NCBI GenBank assembly: GCA_900543295.1
Contig: UQQY01000136.1
Location: 1-5,861, forward strand
Source of the DNA: an uncultured Oscillospiraceae bacterium
GTDB taxonomy: Bacteria; Bacillota; Clostridia; Oscillospirales; Ruminococcaceae
DNA length: 5,861 nt
Direction of reading: 5' to 3'
Shown here in pieces: positions 4,156-5,861 of the stretch; within the stretch, counting starts at the first letter, position 1; every line of letters starts with the position of its first letter. Position numbers and translations under genes: made by a program. The notes beneath the pieces were generated by a model. The model ran no database searches, was not told where the DNA came from, and saw nothing but the letters and a program-made list of their open reading frames with translations.

Positions 4156-4779
4156 ATGTCTAGAATTCAGGTATGGAATATGGCCGGCGAAGAGGTCAAG
4201 AAGATGAACATCAAAAATGAAGTCTTCGGAATTGAGCCGAATACCGCAGTGATGCACGCAGCAGTCGTAAACTACCTGGCTAATCAGCGTCAGGGCACAC
4301 AGTCCACGCTGACCCGCACAGAGGTTTCCGGCGGCGGCCGCAAACCGTGGAGACAAAAAGGCACCGGTCACGCAAGACAGGGCTCCATCCGCGCACCGCA
4401 GTGGACACACGGCGGCGTTGCACTTGGCCCGAAGCCGCGCGATTACAGCTACTCCTTGAATAAAAAGGTGAAAAGACTGGCGCTTAAGTCTGCACTGTCC
4501 TCCAAAGTGGCGGACAACAACATGATCGTTGTTGACCAGATCACCATGGACGGATTTAAGACCAAAACCATCGTAGAAATGCTCAAAGCGCTGAATGTCG
4601 AAGGCAAGGCGCTGATCGTTCTGCCGGAGATGGATCAGAAGGTCATCAAGAGCGCGAACAATATCGCGGGCGTGAAAACCGCTCAGGTGAATACGCTCAA
4701 CGTTTATGACATCTTAAACTGCGACAAGTTTGTTGTGGTTGTCGATGCCGTTAAGAAAATCGAGGAGGTGTACGCATAA
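4156..4779 (+). CDS. rplD: 50S ribosomal protein L4
   Basis: L4 (uL4) folds on 23S rRNA and its extended loop helps form the exit tunnel constriction with L22. The loop motif GGGRKPWRQKGTGHARQGS lies at residues 59-77, followed by RAPQWTHGGVALGP; KPWRQKGTGHAR is where macrolide-resistance changes occur in other bacteria, and here it looks wild type. The globular part (about 120-207) ends VVVVDAVKKIEEVYA. The 207-residue length is normal. AAGGAGG (4141-4147) lies 8 nt before the ATG. In Escherichia coli L4 is also the repressor of this operon, acting on the leader RNA; the structured leader at 2822-3125 makes the same role plausible here, but this is inferred. Its TAA overlaps the ATG of rplW by one base (TAATG), so translation of the two is probably coupled. 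Confidence 0.99.
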   Translation: MSRIQVWNMAGEEVKKMNIKNEVFGIEPNTAVMHAAVVNYLANQRQGTQSTLTRTEVSGGGRKPWRQKGTGHARQGSIRAPQWTHGGVALGPKPRDYSYSLNKKVKRLALKSALSSKVADNNMIVVDQITMDGFKTKTIVEMLKALNVEGKALIVLPEMDQKVIKSANNIAGVKTAQVNTLNVYDILNCDKFVVVVDAVKKIEEVYA

Positions 4780-5069
4780 TGGTAGCGCACGACATTATCA
4801 TTAAGCCGATTATCACCGAGAAATCGATGAAAGGAATCGCAAATAAGAAATACACCTTCCGCGTTGCGCTTGACGCAAACAAAATCCAGATTGCAAACGC
4901 AGTCGAAGAGGTCTTCGGCGTAAAGGTTGCAAAGGTCAACACCATGCGCGTGAAGGGTCACTTAAAACGCCAGGGCAGGACCGAAGGCTACACATCGGAC
5001 TGGAAAAAGGCAATCGTCACTCTGACAAAGGATTCGAAGGGTATCGAGTTCTTTGAGAGCATGATGTAA
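4779..5069 (+). CDS. rplW: 50S ribosomal protein L23
   Basis: L23 (uL23) sits at the tunnel exit and is the docking site for trigger factor and signal recognition particle. It has 96 residues, the normal length. The start MVAHDIIIKPIITEKS carries the conserved P-x-x-TEK motif with the Glu (E14) that contacts trigger factor in relatives; KKYTFRVALDANKIQIANAVE and the VFGVKVAKVNTMRVKG strand-turn-strand follow. The ATG (4779-4781) overlaps the rplD stop, and its ribosome binding site AGGAGG (4763-4768) lies within the end of rplD. A 94-nt structured gap separates it from rplB. Confidence 0.98.
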   Translation: MVAHDIIIKPIITEKSMKGIANKKYTFRVALDANKIQIANAVEEVFGVKVAKVNTMRVKGHLKRQGRTEGYTSDWKKAIVTLTKDSKGIEFFESMM

Positions 5070-5071
5070 GC

Positions 5072-5130
5072 TCCGGATTGTCCGGAACACATCGCGCTAG
5101 GTGATGTATGAGCAGGCTTTTAAGCCGCTC
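5072..5130 (+). promoter_or_regulatory. Run of hairpins in the rplW-rplB gap
   Basis: Three hairpins follow each other: TCCGGA (5072-5077) with TCCGGA (5081-5086); ACATC (5089-5093) with GATGT (5103-5107); GAGC-A-GGCT (5110-5118) with AGCC-GCTC (5123-5130). None has a U tract, so termination is not expected. A 94-nt gap is long for these adjacent genes, and no promoter is convincing in it. It may be a processing site, a stabiliser or a protein-binding site. Confidence 0.45.
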
Positions 5131-5144
5131 GCTAAACCGAATAT

Positions 5145-5150
5145 AAGGAG
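5145..5150 (+). promoter_or_regulatory. rplB: Ribosome binding site at odd distance from rplB
   Basis: AAGGAG lies 13 nt before the rplB ATG (5164) but only 6 nt before an out-of-frame ATG (5157). The latter opens 8 codons (MSYGYQVI) ending at 5183 across the rplB start. In frame with rplB, a TGA (5158-5160) lies two codons upstream, so no earlier rplB start is possible. Confidence 0.6.
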
Positions 5151-5163
5151 AAGTGAATGAGCT

Positions 5164-5861
5164 ATGGCTATCAAGTCATATAAACCGACAACGCCGGCAA
5201 GACGTCAGATGACCGTCACCGATTATGCCGGCCTGTCGAAAGTCGCTCCGGAGAAATCTCTGCTTGAACCGCTGAAGAAAAACTCCGGCCGCAACAGCTA
5301 CGGCAGAATCACCGTCCGTCACCGCGGCGGCGGAAACCGCAACAAGTACCGTGTGATCGATTTCAAACGTCAGAAGACTGGCGTGGACGCTGAAGTTATG
5401 ACTCTTGAATACGATCCGAACCGCTCCGCGCACATTGCCCTCATCAAATACGAGGACGGCGAAAAGGCGTATATCCTTGCACCGAACGGCCTGAAGGTTG
5501 GCGATAAAGTCCGTGCAGGCGAAGATGCCGACATCAAGCCGGGCAACGCACTGCCGCTGTCCGCGATTCCGGTTGGTACCGTTATCCACAATATTGAGCT
5601 TTATCCGGGCAAAGGCGCGCAGCTTGTCCGCTCTGCGGGCAACATGGCGCAGCTTATGGCGAAAGAGAACGGCTACGCGCTGGTTCGTCTGCCGTCCGGC
5701 GAGCTCCGCAACGTTTCCGCAAGATGCATGGCTTCCATCGGTCAGGTTGGCAACGTTGACCACGAAAACGTTTCGATCGGCAAGGCCGGCAGAAAACGTC
5801 ACATGGGCTGGCGTCCGACGGTTCGCGGCTCTGTCATGAACCCGAACGACCATCCGCACGG
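5164..5861 (+). CDS. rplB: 50S ribosomal protein L2, C-terminus beyond the window
   Basis: L2 (uL2) is a primary 23S rRNA binder needed for subunit joining and peptidyl transferase activity. 232 residues are visible of about 275 usual. The start MAIKSYKPTTPARRQMTV is canonical; RITVRHRGGGNRNKYRVIDFKR leads the OB-type RNA-binding domain, and IPVGTVIHNIELYPGKGAQLVRSAG opens the SH3-like/KOW domain. KRHMGWRPTVRGSVMNPNDHPH reaches the edge, including the His that corresponds to the activity-critical His229 of Escherichia coli. The ATG at 5164 is fixed by a TGA in frame two codons upstream. The spacing to AAGGAG is long (13 nt), see the separate entry. Genes rpsS, rplV and rpsC would be expected next. 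Confidence 0.98.
   Translation, partial: MAIKSYKPTTPARRQMTVTDYAGLSKVAPEKSLLEPLKKNSGRNSYGRITVRHRGGGNRNKYRVIDFKRQKTGVDAEVMTLEYDPNRSAHIALIKYEDGEKAYILAPNGLKVGDKVRAGEDADIKPGNALPLSAIPVGTVIHNIELYPGKGAQLVRSAGNMAQLMAKENGYALVRLPSGELRNVSARCMASIGQVGNVDHENVSIGKAGRKRHMGWRPTVRGSVMNPNDHPH

Overview
The window comes from a chromosome of a low-to-moderate GC Gram-positive bacterium, most likely a Clostridia-class gut-type Firmicute (Oscillospiraceae/Ruminococcaceae-like). This rests on the Firmicute-type ribosomal proteins in the order rpsJ-rplC-rplD-rplW-rplB, strong AGGAGG-type ribosome binding sites, sigma-A-type promoters and a YwaF/TIGR02206-type membrane protein. The species call is inference from protein character, not from a search.

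Left part (1-1712), an accessory-looking module. Two paralogous small Cro/C1 (XRE) helix-turn-helix regulators lie in tandem on the minus strand; the left one runs off the window edge. They are AT-rich compared with the rest. A divergent plus-strand gene of unknown function (859-1647) has a weak Rossmann/SLOG-like pattern and a C-terminal coiled coil. Its promoter and the promoter of the left regulator carry nearly identical palindromes of the form ATACTAT-TT-ATAGTAT, each overlapping the -10 box. The core TTATAGTA occurs four times, always outside or at the edge of genes. This suggests that one or both regulators control themselves and the unknown gene. A strong bidirectional terminator closes the module.

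Middle (1713-3125). A minus-strand polytopic membrane protein (1731-2513) is transcribed from an excellent promoter (TTGACT-N17-TATAAT) through a leader of about 145 nt that can fold into hairpins. Back to back with it, a plus-strand promoter near 2787-2815 starts a leader of about 300 nt for the S10 ribosomal protein operon. That leader holds two terminator-like hairpins with U tracts, a long three-helix hairpin between them, alternative pairings that would compete with both terminators, and a possible 23-codon leader peptide with its own Shine-Dalgarno sequence. This is the most interesting non-coding element here: it looks like a transcription attenuator of ribosomal protein synthesis.

Right part (3126-5861), the start of the S10 operon: rpsJ (S10), rplC (L3), rplD (L4), rplW (L23) and rplB (L2, cut by the window end). 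rplD and rplW overlap by one base. The rplW-rplB spacer is unusually long and rich in hairpins. L4 is the known autogenous repressor of this operon in Escherichia coli, so the leader and the fourth-from-right gene may form a feedback loop here too, though by a differently built leader.
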